Assembly: GCA_002708145.1 (NCBI GenBank)
Contig: PAOV01000027.1
Coordinates: 13,177 to 35,608, forward strand
Reading direction: 5' to 3'
Length of the DNA stretch: 22,432 bases
Source of the DNA: Chloroflexota bacterium
GTDB taxonomy: Bacteria > Chloroflexota > Dehalococcoidia > Lucifugimonadales > Lucifugimonadaceae
A program made the position numbers and the translations under genes. Numbering within the stretch: position 1 is the stretch's first letter; every line of letters begins with the position of its first letter. The notes under the pieces are model-generated. The model saw only the letters and a program-made list of their open reading frames with translations, ran no database searches and was not told the DNA's origin. This document shows positions 1-8,325 of this stretch, in pieces.

Positions 1-153
1 ATATATGAATCTAATTTAATTAATCCAGATATAATTTATTTAGGTCAGAATAAAAATTATGATTATGAAAAGTTTTTTCTTGATGAAGATATAAAATATA
101 TTTTTGAAAATGCAAATTGCGATGTAGTATTCTTTTATAATAAGAGCAAATGA
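1..153 (+). CDS. C-terminal end of an unidentified protein (partial)
   Basis: Frame 1 is open from the left edge to TGA at 151-153 and gives the last 50 residues of a protein. The tail contains NPDIIYLG and then ANCDVVFFY, a hydrophobic strand pattern reminiscent of the last two strands of a universal-stress-protein (Usp) fold, where a strand ending in G is followed by a C-terminal strand near a Cys-Asp pair. No glycine-rich nucleotide loop is visible in this fragment. The stop overlaps the ATG of the next gene by three bases (ATGA, 150-153), so the two are probably co-translated. A transporter with a C-terminal Usp domain would fit the TrkA-like neighbours, but that is a guess. Identity is not established. 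Confidence 0.6.
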   Translation: MYESNLINPDIIYLGQNKNYDYEKFFLDEDIKYIFENANCDVVFFYNKSK

Positions 154-560
154 AAATAGTTATTACAAATATTAATAAATTGACTTTAGATTTGGCCAAT
201 TTTTTATCTAATGAATCAGAAAAATACGAAATAATATTATTATCTGAAAAAACTAAACATTCAAATAATAATTTACAAAAAATGATTAAGATTTATGATG
301 TAAAAAATGACTTAATTGCTTCTATTCTAAATTTAGACTTGGATAATAAAGATATCATAATCTGTAACTTCGATAATAATTATGATAATAATATTGTTGC
401 ACAAAATATATTAAACAAAAATCAAAATATTAAGATATATATACTTGTTTCAGATGATTCATTACTAGATCTTTACAATAATAATGATCACATTACTGTT
501 ATTAATGTTAATAATGTTATAAATAATTTACTAATGAAGACAATTTCTCAGGAGCAATAA
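150..560 (+). CDS. Degenerate TrkA-N-like (RCK) protein, short
   Basis: A 136-residue protein with the alternating strand and helix pattern of a TrkA-N (RCK N-lobe) Rossmann domain: an MKIVI strand, a helix around LDLANFL, then an EIILLS strand. The dinucleotide-binding GxGxxG loop is absent (TNINKLT occupies that place) and the acidic residue after the second strand is replaced by Ser. There is no TrkA-C domain. Asparagine makes up 27 of 136 residues, extreme even for an AT-rich genome. It overlaps the upstream gene by ATGA and is followed by a longer TrkA-like gene. Known TrkA/RCK proteins gate K+ or amino-acid transporters in response to nucleotides; this copy may be a structural partner without nucleotide binding. 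The assignment rests on fold pattern and neighbourhood only. Confidence 0.6.
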   Translation: MKIVITNINKLTLDLANFLSNESEKYEIILLSEKTKHSNNNLQKMIKIYDVKNDLIASILNLDLDNKDIIICNFDNNYDNNIVAQNILNKNQNIKIYILVSDDSLLDLYNNNDHITVINVNNVINNLLMKTISQEQ

Positions 561-561
561 T

Positions 562-1236
562 TTGTACATAATAATAGTTGGTGTTGAAAATATTACCTCT
601 GAACTATCATATTCCCTTAATAGTCAAGGACACGAGGTTTTTGTTATAGATAACAATCTTGAAAAAATAAAAATATTACAAGAACAACAGGGATTATCAA
701 TTGGAAAATATATTGATGTTTCTAATAAAAGTTCTTTAGTAGAAATAGGTATTGAAAGAGCCGAAAGATTAATTGCTGTTTCTAGTTCTGATGCAATTAA
801 TTTAACTGTATGTCAGATTGCTAAAAATATAATGGTGGATAATAGCAACTTTAAATGTATAGCTGTAGTAAATGAACCAAAAAATCATGAATTATTTGAG
901 ATTAATGATATAGATATAATAGCAAATCAAGTTGATTTATTAGTTTCATATATTGCTAATGCCATACCATCTCATCCAATAATAAGATTGATGCCTTTGC
1001 CTAATAGTCAGGAATTAATTTCTATTAAAATTCCTACCTCAGGAGTAGTAAGTGACAAATTAATTAACGATATTATACTTCCATATGGATGTAGTATTGT
1101 ATTAATAATAGATATAGATGGTAAAAATAAATTAATCACTGATAGAACAGTAATAAATTCTGGTGATGAAATTATACTAATTACAAACTTAAATGCTATA
1201 AATGAAGTATGGAATTTACTAACTGAACTGAGGTAA
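562..1236 (+). CDS. TrkA family (RCK_N plus RCK_C) regulatory protein
   Basis: A 224-residue protein resembling TrkA-type regulators of K+ or other cation transporters. Residues 1-120 form a TrkA-N Rossmann domain (MYIIIVG, then VFVIDNN with the expected acidic residue after strand 2). Residues from about 140 to 224 look like a TrkA-C/RCK_C domain (SIKIPTSGVVSDKLINDI, then the terminal GDEIILIT motif typical of that domain). The first-loop GxGxxG is reduced to GVENIT, so only the first glycine remains. Translation starts at TTG, with GGAG at 551-554 seven bases upstream; the gap to the previous stop is one base. It sits in an operon with the shorter TrkA-like gene and pheA. Transporter specificity cannot be read from this window. 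Confidence 0.8.
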   Translation: MYIIIVGVENITSELSYSLNSQGHEVFVIDNNLEKIKILQEQQGLSIGKYIDVSNKSSLVEIGIERAERLIAVSSSDAINLTVCQIAKNIMVDNSNFKCIAVVNEPKNHELFEINDIDIIANQVDLLVSYIANAIPSHPIIRLMPLPNSQELISIKIPTSGVVSDKLINDIILPYGCSIVLIIDIDGKNKLITDRTVINSGDEIILITNLNAINEVWNLLTELR

Positions 1237-1238
1237 AT

Positions 1239-2066
1239 ATGAAGAATATAGGTTATTTAGGGCCAAAAGGAACTTTCACCGATGAAGCTGCATATAATTA
1301 TGCAAGTAATGAAAACAGAATAGAATTTTCTTCTCTTTTGCATCTAACAGAAGCATTAGAAAATCATTCTATAGATGAAATAGTAGTTCCAATTGAAAAT
1401 TCATTACATGGAACTGTAATTGAAATAATTGATTATTTAATTAATTCAAAAAATGCTCATATAATACATGAACAATATATGCATATAAATTTATGCTTAA
1501 TAGGAAAAAAACATATTGATTATGAAAAAATAGAAATTATTAAATCTAAAGAAGAAGCATTAACTCAATGTAGAGAATTCATACATAAAAATATGCCAAA
1601 TTCAGAGCAAATCTTTACTACAAGTACTGCAAAAGCTATAAAAGATATACACAATAATAATAATAATAATTCTGTTGCCGTTGGGCCAAAAAGAGCCGCG
1701 GAAATTTTCAATCTAAAAATTATAGAACAAAATATTCAAGATAGAAAAAATAATGTTACTCGATTTGTAACTCTTTCAAATAATGAAAGTCATAAAAAAT
1801 CTCATGATAAAGTTTCAATTGCTTTTGCATTTGATCGCCCTGATGCACCAGGCCTTCTATTTAGTGTATTTAAGTTATTTGCTGACAGAAAAATCAATCT
1901 TTCAAAAATAGAATCTAGACCTACTGGAGAAGGAATAGGTAAATATATTTTCTTAATAGATTTTAATGGAAATATTTTTGAATCGAATGTCCAAGAATGT
2001 ATTGATGAAATAAGCAAAAATTGCTCAGTATTTAAAGTTTTAGGAAATTATTTTTCGAACTCTTAA
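1239..2066 (+). CDS. pheA: Prephenate dehydratase
   Basis: Converts prephenate to phenylpyruvate, the committed step to phenylalanine, in the cytoplasm. The 275-residue protein has the stand-alone PDT plus ACT layout. The catalytic domain (1-180) carries GYLGPKGTFTDEAA, VPIENSLHGTV, the QC helix at 110-111 and the signature NVTRF (172-176), whose Thr is the catalytic residue in the family. The ACT domain (about 191-270) has PGLL and the ESRP motif (225-228) that binds phenylalanine for feedback inhibition, so allosteric control is expected. No chorismate mutase domain is fused. Oddity: six asparagines at 139-144 are encoded by six AAT codons in a row. GAGG at 1230-1233 serves the ATG, and the gap after the TrkA-like gene is two bases. 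It ends four bases before a convergent gene. Confidence 0.95.
   Translation: MKNIGYLGPKGTFTDEAAYNYASNENRIEFSSLLHLTEALENHSIDEIVVPIENSLHGTVIEIIDYLINSKNAHIIHEQYMHINLCLIGKKHIDYEKIEIIKSKEEALTQCREFIHKNMPNSEQIFTTSTAKAIKDIHNNNNNNSVAVGPKRAAEIFNLKIIEQNIQDRKNNVTRFVTLSNNESHKKSHDKVSIAFAFDRPDAPGLLFSVFKLFADRKINLSKIESRPTGEGIGKYIFLIDFNGNIFESNVQECIDEISKNCSVFKVLGNYFSNS
1653..1670 (+). repeat. (AAT)6 microsatellite inside pheA
   Basis: Six perfect tandem AAT triplets encode six consecutive Asn in a loop of the prephenate dehydratase catalytic domain, before the catalytic TRF motif. Changes in copy number would keep the frame. The repeat probably reflects AT-driven drift, since Asn runs also occur in neighbouring proteins. 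Confidence 0.85.
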
Positions 2067-2070
2067 TTGT

Positions 2071-2349
2071 TTATAAGTCTATATCATCTAAATCTAAATC
2101 AGCAAAACTATCATCTCGCATTTCTTTAGTAGCCTTTTTTCTAGCTGCAGAAACTTTTGAAACTTTTTCCTTGGCATTGCCTGACATTTCAGTAATTTTA
2201 TCTTTCCATTCTTTACTATAGTCTTGCACAAATGATCTCAATTCTTCCCCAGACTTAGGAGAAAGTAAAGCACCTGCAATTGCTCCACCAATGGTCCCAA
2301 TAAACAAACCAAAGAAAAAGCCTCCACCACTATTGTTATTATTTGACAT
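2071..2349 (-). CDS. YtxH-like small membrane protein
   Basis: A 92-residue protein with a glycine-rich membrane segment at about 8-30 (GGGFFFGLFIGTIGGAIAG), followed directly by the ALLSPKSGEELR motif characteristic of the YtxH family. The remainder is charged and helical (about 38-80), ending in an acidic Asp/Leu-rich tail. YtxH proteins are small and mostly of unknown function, often stress-associated in Firmicutes. An AGGTG Shine-Dalgarno sits six bases before the ATG. The gene follows a DUF948-like gene in the same direction, a pairing common in other bacteria, so the two probably act together at the membrane. Its stop is four bases from the convergent pheA stop. Confidence 0.85.
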   Translation of the reverse strand: MSNNNNSGGGFFFGLFIGTIGGAIAGALLSPKSGEELRSFVQDYSKEWKDKITEMSGNAKEKVSKVSAARKKATKEMRDDSFADLDLDDIDL

Positions 2350-2365
2350 TATTACACCTATATTT

Positions 2366-2659
2366 TTATTTCTTGAATAGCTTACTAATACCTACTAAGA
2401 TAGCTCCAAAACTTACAACACTCATAAGCGGTTTGAAAGATGAATTCTTTATTAAATTTGCGCCGGTGTTAACACTTTCAACAACATCAGTAATGCCACT
2501 CTTAGCATTATCAGCATGATTAAATATTTTATTTATTTTTTTATATATTTTTACCCATAAATAAGTAGAAATTATCAAAAGCAATAAAGCAAAAATCACA
2601 AAAAAGATTATCAATAAATCCCTAATAAGTGTTATAGTATCTTGTTCCATAAAATTCAT
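2366..2659 (-). CDS. DUF948-like membrane protein
   Basis: A protein of about 97 residues with one strong N-terminal membrane segment (about 11-36), then a basic stretch and an amphipathic helix with periodic Asn and Val (about 40-72), as in DUF948 proteins, and a weaker hydrophobic segment near the C terminus (about 78-92) ending in LFKK. A TTG lies directly before the ATG at 2657-2659; I chose the ATG, and an in-frame ATG at 2648-2650 is also possible. No convincing Shine-Dalgarno is visible. It is 16 bases upstream of the YtxH-like gene, consistent with a two-gene unit. A palindromic AT-rich element with a -10 box for this strand lies about 42 bases upstream. Confidence 0.7.
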   Translation of the reverse strand: MNFMEQDTITLIRDLLIIFFVIFALLLLIISTYLWVKIYKKINKIFNHADNAKSGITDVVESVNTGANLIKNSSFKPLMSVVSFGAILVGISKLFKK

Positions 2660-2701
2660 CAAAAAATAGTAGTTATTATTATTATAACAAAATAAACGAT
2701 A

Positions 2702-2725
2702 ATTATAAAGTATTTACTTTATAAT
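2702..2725. promoter_or_regulatory. 24-base AT palindrome with outward-facing TATAAT boxes
   Basis: Two 11-base arms, ATTATAAAGTA and TACTTTATAAT, flank a TT centre. The outer end of each arm is a perfect TATAAT: 2707-2702 on the minus strand, facing the DUF948-like gene about 42 bases away, and 2720-2725 on the plus strand, facing into rpoD antisense. The minus box would give a leader of about 35 bases. No good -35 hexamer is visible at 17 bases. An all-AT stem without a following U-run makes a rho-independent terminator unlikely. The first 18 bases recur exactly at 13892-13909. Confidence 0.5.
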
Positions 2726-2726
2726 A

Positions 2727-4109
2727 TTAGAATAAAAAGTCTCTAAGGGCGCTTGATCTGGTTGGGTGTCGTAGCTTTCTTAGGGCTTTAGCTTCTATCT
2801 GCCTAATTCTTTCCCTAGTAACACCAAAATTATCTCCAACTTCTTCCAAGGTTCTACTTCTTCCATCTTCTAAACCAAATCTCAATTGCATAACTTTTTT
2901 CTCTCGGTATGATAATGTATCCAATATATGGTTTAGGTGATTTTTTAATATTTCATAAGTAGTAAATTCTAATGGTGAAAGCACATTATCATCAGGAATA
3001 ATATCTGACAAAAATGAATCCTCTTCATCGTTTAGCGGAGTATCTAGTGAAATAGTTTGTTGAGATATTCTAATCATTTCTTCAACTTTTTCCTCAGTTA
3101 GATTCATAATGAATCCAATCTCAGAGTATGATGGTTCCCTTCCATTCTCCTGAACAAGAGTTCTAATTGTTTGGTTTAGTTTATTGATATTTTCCACCAT
3201 GTGCACTGGAATCCTTATAGTTCTAGATTGATCAGCGATAGAACGCGTTATTGATTGACGAATCCACCATGTAGCATAAGTGCTAAACTTATAGCCTCTT
3301 CTATAATCAAATTTGTTTACGGCTTTTATAAGCCCCAGATTACCTTCTTGAATCAGATCCAGCAGAGGCATTCCTCTAGCAATATATTTTTTAGCAATAG
3401 ATACTACCAACCTTAGATTTGCTTCTGAAAGTTTTCTCTCAGCTAGATTTGATTTATGATGAATGTCCTCAAAATAAAAACTTAAATCTACCTCATCTAA
3501 ATTATAAAATATATTTTTATATTTCTTTTTACTTAAATTAATATCTTTAATATTTTTAAAAATTATTTGAGTATCTAATAGAAATATTTCATTTGATATT
3601 TTCTGTACAATATACCTTGCATAATCATTTTCAATAGAATGAACATCCATAAGATAATTAATAAGTATTTCATCATAATCATTATCTAGTAATTCTCTTA
3701 ATAAATCTGATGAAACTAATTCACCAATAGATTGAATTTTAATACTCAAATACTTACAAAATGTAAAAATATATTTATTACTTTCAAAGAGACTGTCAAC
3801 TAACATTTCCGTAATAAACGAAGGTGATGGTTGTTTACCAAACTTTATAAAATAATCTTCACATAGATGCTTCAAATATGCACTTACTTCAATAGACCTA
3901 GCAATTTTTTTCTCTTCCAATGAAGTCAATAATTTTATATTTCCAATTTCGCTTAGATACAATTTTACCGGATCATCAAATATGTCTTTGATTGATTCTT
4001 TTTTTTGACTAATTGAATTCTTTGAGTTAAGATATTTATTACTAAAATCAGAGTTAATATCATCTAAATTTGAGTCATCAATATTTGAAGAGTATTTATT
4101 AATTTTCAT
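2727..4109 (-). CDS. rpoD: Primary RNA polymerase sigma factor (sigma-70)
   Basis: The 460-residue housekeeping sigma factor. Region 1.2 is at 45-75 (DDPVKLYLSEIG). A non-conserved insert of about 145 residues follows. Region 2 runs from about 225 to 305 and includes LLDLIQEGNLGLIKAV and YKFSTYATWWIRQSI, the -10-recognition and melting helices. Region 3 is at about 306-375. Region 4 (about 378-460) ends with the helix-turn-helix TLEEVGDNFGVTRERIRQIE that reads the -35 box. Region 1.1 is missing; the first 44 residues are a low-complexity Asn/Ser/Lys-rich tail. The ATG overlaps the dnaG stop by one base (TAATG), indicating translational coupling, as in the classic dnaG-rpoD pair. Regions 2 and 4 are intact, so standard promoter recognition is expected. 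Confidence 0.97.
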   Translation of the reverse strand: MKINKYSSNIDDSNLDDINSDFSNKYLNSKNSISQKKESIKDIFDDPVKLYLSEIGNIKLLTSLEEKKIARSIEVSAYLKHLCEDYFIKFGKQPSPSFITEMLVDSLFESNKYIFTFCKYLSIKIQSIGELVSSDLLRELLDNDYDEILINYLMDVHSIENDYARYIVQKISNEIFLLDTQIIFKNIKDINLSKKKYKNIFYNLDEVDLSFYFEDIHHKSNLAERKLSEANLRLVVSIAKKYIARGMPLLDLIQEGNLGLIKAVNKFDYRRGYKFSTYATWWIRQSITRSIADQSRTIRIPVHMVENINKLNQTIRTLVQENGREPSYSEIGFIMNLTEEKVEEMIRISQQTISLDTPLNDEEDSFLSDIIPDDNVLSPLEFTTYEILKNHLNHILDTLSYREKKVMQLRFGLEDGRSRTLEEVGDNFGVTRERIRQIEAKALRKLRHPTRSSALRDFLF

Positions 4110-5914
4110 TATTTTCTACCAGTAAACATCTTTTTTAAATTTTCATTAGATTCTAATGAATTTAGTACAATCTTATCCTTGAGCTCAGGATTACTTTTCA
4201 AATCTTCTATCTCTTGAATTTTCAGCTCTCTTAAATATCTTTCTTTTAGCCTTTGTATTATCTGATTTATATCCTCTATTTTTCTTGTAAGGTTTGACTC
4301 AGGAATATCACGCAATTTTAAGTATTCAATTTTTTCTGACAACTCTTCATCTATTTCAATATCGTCATTAATAAAATTTTTTTTCCATAAACTAAAAATT
4401 ACCCTATTATCACTCTTATTAATATAATTTTCTGGAATTGCAACTCCGTACTCCTTAATGTCGTCGTTCTGAATAAGTAATGATAAAAAATGCTCATCTA
4501 AAGCGTCTATATTTTCATCAATATTCTTAATTTGATTTTTTAAATTATAGTAATTATTTGAATTGTTCTTTTGCAAACCTTTATTTAATAGAGCAGAAAG
4601 TTCTCTATGAGTTATATCAAGTTTTTTTGATAGAAATTTTGTAAAATTTGGTAGTTCATCTTTATCAATTATTGATATTACTTTAGAAATATCAATAACA
4701 AATTTTTCAACATTTTCAGGAGATTCTTGTATATTATAATGTAAATACTTAACATCAATAATATAATCCATTATATTTTTTGCGTTTTTCAGCGAATTTT
4801 CCCATTCTATAGGTGCTAACTTAATAGCTTCATCAGGATCTTTTATTATATCTTTGGATGATGGATTTTTTATACCTATCTGAGCTATTTCTATGTTTAC
4901 ATTTTGCTTAACTTTTTTCATAGATATGGAATCAACAATCACTTCAAGAGCTCTATTTGTTGCTTCAACACCCGCATTATCTGAGTCTAAGCATAGTATT
5001 ATCTTTCCAGGCTCATCATTGTTAAAATATCTCATAAGTAAACTTATTTGCTTTGTAGTTATTGCAACTCCCATAGCTGCAACTACATTATTATATCCAT
5101 GCTTATGGGCTGTAATTACATCCATATATCCTTCAACAACAATAGCCTGATTTTTCTTCCTAATATTATCTTTAGCCCAGTTTATACCGTACAAATTAGC
5201 AGATTTATCAAAAGCAGGAGTAGAATTGGTATTTATATATTTCGGAGAATTAGTATTTTCAAGAATTTCCCTACCTCCAAAACCGATAATATTATTATCG
5301 GAATCATAAATATTGATCATCAATCGATCATAAAACATATCACCCCATGTACTATCATTTTTCTGAATGATTAATCCTGATTCTTTAGCAATTTTTGAGC
5401 TTACATTATTAAGTTTTAGGTACCCCGCTAAAGAATTAGTACCAGACAAAGATAAGCCAAAACCTTTTTGTTCTATGTCGTCTTTATCATAACCCCTAGT
5501 GCTTAAATACTCTACTACTTTTTCACCTGCTTGAGATAAAAGTTTATTTTTAAAATATTCAGAAGCTATTTTGTTAATTTTATGTATTTCAGATATAATG
5601 CCTTTATCCTCATTATTAGTAATTTTAGAAAAATTAGTTTCTCGTATACCTAACTTATCACCTAAAATTTTAAGAGCTTCTGAAAAGTCTACATTTTCAA
5701 TTTTTTGAACAAAAGAAATAACGTCTCCACCTTCATTACAGGAACCAAAACACTTCCAAGATTTTCTTTCAGAATTGACATGAAATGAAGGGGTTTTTTC
5801 AGTATGAAATGGGCAAACAGCCTTAGCTCTATTTCCAGAAATATTTAATGGAACATATTCTGACACGATTGCAATGATATCTGCACTATTTTTTATTTCA
5901 TCAACTGAAAACAT
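4109..5914 (-). CDS. dnaG: DNA primase
   Basis: Synthesises RNA primers for lagging-strand replication. The 601-residue protein has an N-terminal CHC2 zinc module with C34, H37, C55 and C59; the last pair is spaced CX3C (CFGSC) instead of the usual CX2C. Next comes the RNA-polymerase core, with RLMINIYD at 198-205 and GFGGRE at 211-216. A TOPRIM domain follows, with VEGYMD (260-265) and DSDNAG (310-315) providing the metal-binding acidic residues. The C-terminal part (about 400-601) is poorly conserved and should hold the helicase-binding domain. The ATG lacks an obvious Shine-Dalgarno. A 70-base gap separates it from dgt upstream; rpoD follows with a one-base overlap. Confidence 0.96.
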   Translation of the reverse strand: MFSVDEIKNSADIIAIVSEYVPLNISGNRAKAVCPFHTEKTPSFHVNSERKSWKCFGSCNEGGDVISFVQKIENVDFSEALKILGDKLGIRETNFSKITNNEDKGIISEIHKINKIASEYFKNKLLSQAGEKVVEYLSTRGYDKDDIEQKGFGLSLSGTNSLAGYLKLNNVSSKIAKESGLIIQKNDSTWGDMFYDRLMINIYDSDNNIIGFGGREILENTNSPKYINTNSTPAFDKSANLYGINWAKDNIRKKNQAIVVEGYMDVITAHKHGYNNVVAAMGVAITTKQISLLMRYFNNDEPGKIILCLDSDNAGVEATNRALEVIVDSISMKKVKQNVNIEIAQIGIKNPSSKDIIKDPDEAIKLAPIEWENSLKNAKNIMDYIIDVKYLHYNIQESPENVEKFVIDISKVISIIDKDELPNFTKFLSKKLDITHRELSALLNKGLQKNNSNNYYNLKNQIKNIDENIDALDEHFLSLLIQNDDIKEYGVAIPENYINKSDNRVIFSLWKKNFINDDIEIDEELSEKIEYLKLRDIPESNLTRKIEDINQIIQRLKERYLRELKIQEIEDLKSNPELKDKIVLNSLESNENLKKMFTGRK

Positions 5915-5984
5915 ATATAAAATAATACAATATTATTAATGTTTAATCTCTATACGAAAACGGATAAATCACATATATAAATAC
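5915..5984 (-). promoter_or_regulatory. dgt-dnaG intergenic gap, possible dnaG-rpoD promoter
   Basis: These 70 bases separate dgt from dnaG and are the longest gap within the long minus-strand run. They are nearly all A and T, with several -10-like hexamers on the minus strand (TATAGA, TAATAT) but no recognisable -35 or hairpin. A promoter for the dnaG-rpoD macromolecular-synthesis pair would be expected here, but the exact element cannot be chosen from sequence alone. Confidence 0.3.
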
Positions 5985-7061
5985 TTAAATTCTTCCCTTA
6001 AAAATATCCTTGCTTATTCCAGGGTAAATGTTTTCTGCAAATAATAACGCAAAATTATCGGTCATTCCACATAAATAGTCGGAAACAGCATTTTCATTTG
6101 TATCAGATATAGCTCTTATCCAATCTGGAATTAGATGCATATTTTTAAGCAAATATACAAAAATAGCTTCTATAATTTTTGATGCGGTTTCACCAATTTC
6201 TGAATCACTAATAATATGATAAAAGTTATTGAACATATAATTCCTTAATTCTGTAACTGTTTTAGCCAAATCATCAGACATTCTTATCCAGGGTTCAATT
6301 TCCTCAGATAAATTACCAGAACAATCCCATGAACTAATTATTACATCATTTACTATGGTATTTATTCTTTCAGAATGCCTCACACCTAATTTTTCTATTA
6401 TCGTCGATGGGAATTGATCAATTGTAATAAATTCTGATCTTAGAGCATCCAAAATATCGTGAGCTAAATATGCTATTGCATCAGATATACGTACTATTTG
6501 AGATTCTAAGGATAAATTTTTCACACTATTTTTATTTAAGAATTCCCCCTCAGGTTTTGAATGATTTTTTATTCCATCAATCACTTGATCTGTGAGATTT
6601 AATCCTTTACCATTTTTTTCTAAATGGGTAACTAGTCTAACTGATTGTTTACTATGGTGAAATCCTTCTGGGAGCATTCTGTTAAGAACACTTTCTCCTA
6701 TATGCCCAAATGGTGTGTGACCTAAATCGTGTCCGAGTGCTGTAGCTTCAACTAAATCTTCATTCAAGTTTAACGCCCTAGCAATAGACCTTCCAATTTG
6801 CGAGACTTCAATTACATGTGTTAATCTTGTCGTAAAATGATCGCCTATTGGCGCAACAAAAACTTGACTTTTATGTTTTAGTCTCCTGAAAGAATTTGTA
6901 TGAATAATTCTGTCTCTGTCTCTTTGAAACTCTGTTCTAGTGGGTGATAATGACTCTTTTACTCTACGCTTAGAATTGATAGATAAAGTTGCATATTTGG
7001 AAAAAAGCTTTTCTTTTGCTTCCAAATTTTTTCTAATTATGTCTAAATTTTGATATTCCAT
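5985..7061 (-). CDS. dgt: dGTPase-like HD-domain triphosphohydrolase
   Basis: Belongs to the deoxyguanosinetriphosphate triphosphohydrolase-like family, which splits dNTPs to deoxynucleoside and triphosphate. In 358 residues it carries the family N-terminal signature RTEFQRDRDRIIHTNSFRRL (42-61), then H82, the H111-D112 pair within ALGHDLGHTPFGH, and D194 in ISDAIAYLAHDI, completing an HD metal site. The length matches the shorter non-E. coli type (dgt-like type 2). It sits between an MFS gene four bases upstream and dnaG downstream; dgt next to dnaG and rpoD is a recurrent bacterial arrangement and suggests coupling of dNTP control to replication. Substrate preference among dNTPs cannot be inferred. 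Confidence 0.93.
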   Translation of the reverse strand: MEYQNLDIIRKNLEAKEKLFSKYATLSINSKRRVKESLSPTRTEFQRDRDRIIHTNSFRRLKHKSQVFVAPIGDHFTTRLTHVIEVSQIGRSIARALNLNEDLVEATALGHDLGHTPFGHIGESVLNRMLPEGFHHSKQSVRLVTHLEKNGKGLNLTDQVIDGIKNHSKPEGEFLNKNSVKNLSLESQIVRISDAIAYLAHDILDALRSEFITIDQFPSTIIEKLGVRHSERINTIVNDVIISSWDCSGNLSEEIEPWIRMSDDLAKTVTELRNYMFNNFYHIISDSEIGETASKIIEAIFVYLLKNMHLIPDWIRAISDTNENAVSDYLCGMTDNFALLFAENIYPGISKDIFKGRI

Positions 7062-7065
7062 TTAT

Positions 7066-8283
7066 TCAATCAAACTCTGGATTTTCATGTAAATTTCTTA
7101 TTCTTTTTTGAGTTGCAAGTATAATTATAACTAACATAATAATCACTGTAGGACCAATCATCATTCCAAATCTTAATCCTATTAAAGACGCCCAATATCC
7201 AGTCCATAGTCCTGCAATAATGCCTACACTGCCTGTAATAATAAATATCCCCATAACTCTACCTCTTATTAGCTCTGGTAGCCTTATTTGGACTGCAACC
7301 GTTGTAGTGTTATATAAACTGCCATTTCCAAAATGTGCTAATCCAGCCAAAAGCATTGAAAGGTAGAGATTTTCTGATAAAGAAACAAAAAAAAGCATGA
7401 TTGAAAATAATAGTGCAGAAAATAATATTAATAACCCATAATATTTGCCAGGAGACAATCTGGATGACAATATAACACCAGTGGTTGCTCCCACTCCACA
7501 AGATGAAAATAAATAACCAATCTCTTTTGCCCCACCGTCAAACCTTTGTACATAAGATGGCAATGTAGTTATCCAGCCAAAATTCATTAACATATTTATA
7601 AAAAGTAATATGCTTAATATTAATATTATTTTTTGTGAATATATATATCTGAACCCTGTAGTGAGTTCAAAAATAATACTCCTTTGGTAAAAATCCACCC
7701 CTCTGTTTGGAAGAAAAAATGTTGAAAAAGCCATCGTAGCCCATCCAATTGCAGCTATTAGAAATCCTATATATGTATCAAATATTGATATTACTATTCC
7801 TGCCAAAGTTGGAGCTATAACGGAAGAGATAGAAAAATTAGCTGTATTAATTTTAACTGCACTTTTCATAGATATTTTTGGCACTAATGAAGGAAAATAA
7901 GCTACTCTAGAAACTTGATCTATACCTGAAATAATACCAATAAAAATTGAAAAAATAATTACATGCCAAAATTCTATATAATCAAAAAAATCTAGTAATG
8001 CAATTCCTACAAAAGATAATACACCTAAAGAAGATACAATGAGTAGTAGAACTCTTGATTCATAACGATCTGCTAATACACCACCGAAGAGATTAAATAT
8101 AATCATTGGTAATGCTAAAGAAGCTGCACCTACACCTAAAGATAACTCTGTTCCAATCAATTTCCATATCAATATACCTTGTGTTACTACACCTAATCTA
8201 TAAGCATTTTGTCCGAAAAATGTACCTAAAAAATATATTCTGAAAAATTTATAACTAAAAGCATTGTTTGATTTTTTCATCAT
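7066..8283 (-). CDS. MFS transporter (12 TM, MFS_3/EntS-like)
   Basis: A membrane protein of about 405 residues with roughly twelve hydrophobic segments. The MFS motif A is clear after TM2 (GGVLADRYESR), and the family-typical start (RLGVVTQGILIWKL, then LSLGVGAASLALP) resembles the MFS_3 group that includes enterobactin exporter EntS and macrolide-type exporters. Substrate is unknown; export of a small molecule is likely from the family. A TTG at 8296-8298 could extend it by five codons, but GGAG lies just inside that extension, nine bases before the ATG at 8281-8283, so I take the ATG as the start. It lies four bases before dgt and 42 bases after the SIS gene. Confidence 0.85.
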   Translation of the reverse strand: MMKKSNNAFSYKFFRIYFLGTFFGQNAYRLGVVTQGILIWKLIGTELSLGVGAASLALPMIIFNLFGGVLADRYESRVLLLIVSSLGVLSFVGIALLDFFDYIEFWHVIIFSIFIGIISGIDQVSRVAYFPSLVPKISMKSAVKINTANFSISSVIAPTLAGIVISIFDTYIGFLIAAIGWATMAFSTFFLPNRGVDFYQRSIIFELTTGFRYIYSQKIILILSILLFINMLMNFGWITTLPSYVQRFDGGAKEIGYLFSSCGVGATTGVILSSRLSPGKYYGLLILFSALLFSIMLFFVSLSENLYLSMLLAGLAHFGNGSLYNTTTVAVQIRLPELIRGRVMGIFIITGSVGIIAGLWTGYWASLIGLRFGMMIGPTVIIMLVIIILATQKRIRNLHENPEFD

Positions 8284-8325
8284 GCTATTTTTCTCCAAAA
8301 TAATTCAAATTTCAAATTCATTTAT

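Noticed and set aside
1653..1670. (AAT)6 as a phase-variation repeat
   Set aside because: It is a triplet repeat, so copy-number change keeps the frame and cannot switch the gene off.
2702..2725. Rho-independent terminator of rpoD
   Set aside because: The stem is almost entirely A-T, the loop is two bases, and no U-run follows on the rpoD strand; a promoter or operator reading fits better.
8284..8298. TTG start for the MFS gene
   Set aside because: GGAG, the likely ribosome site, lies inside this extension and is well spaced for the ATG at 8283.
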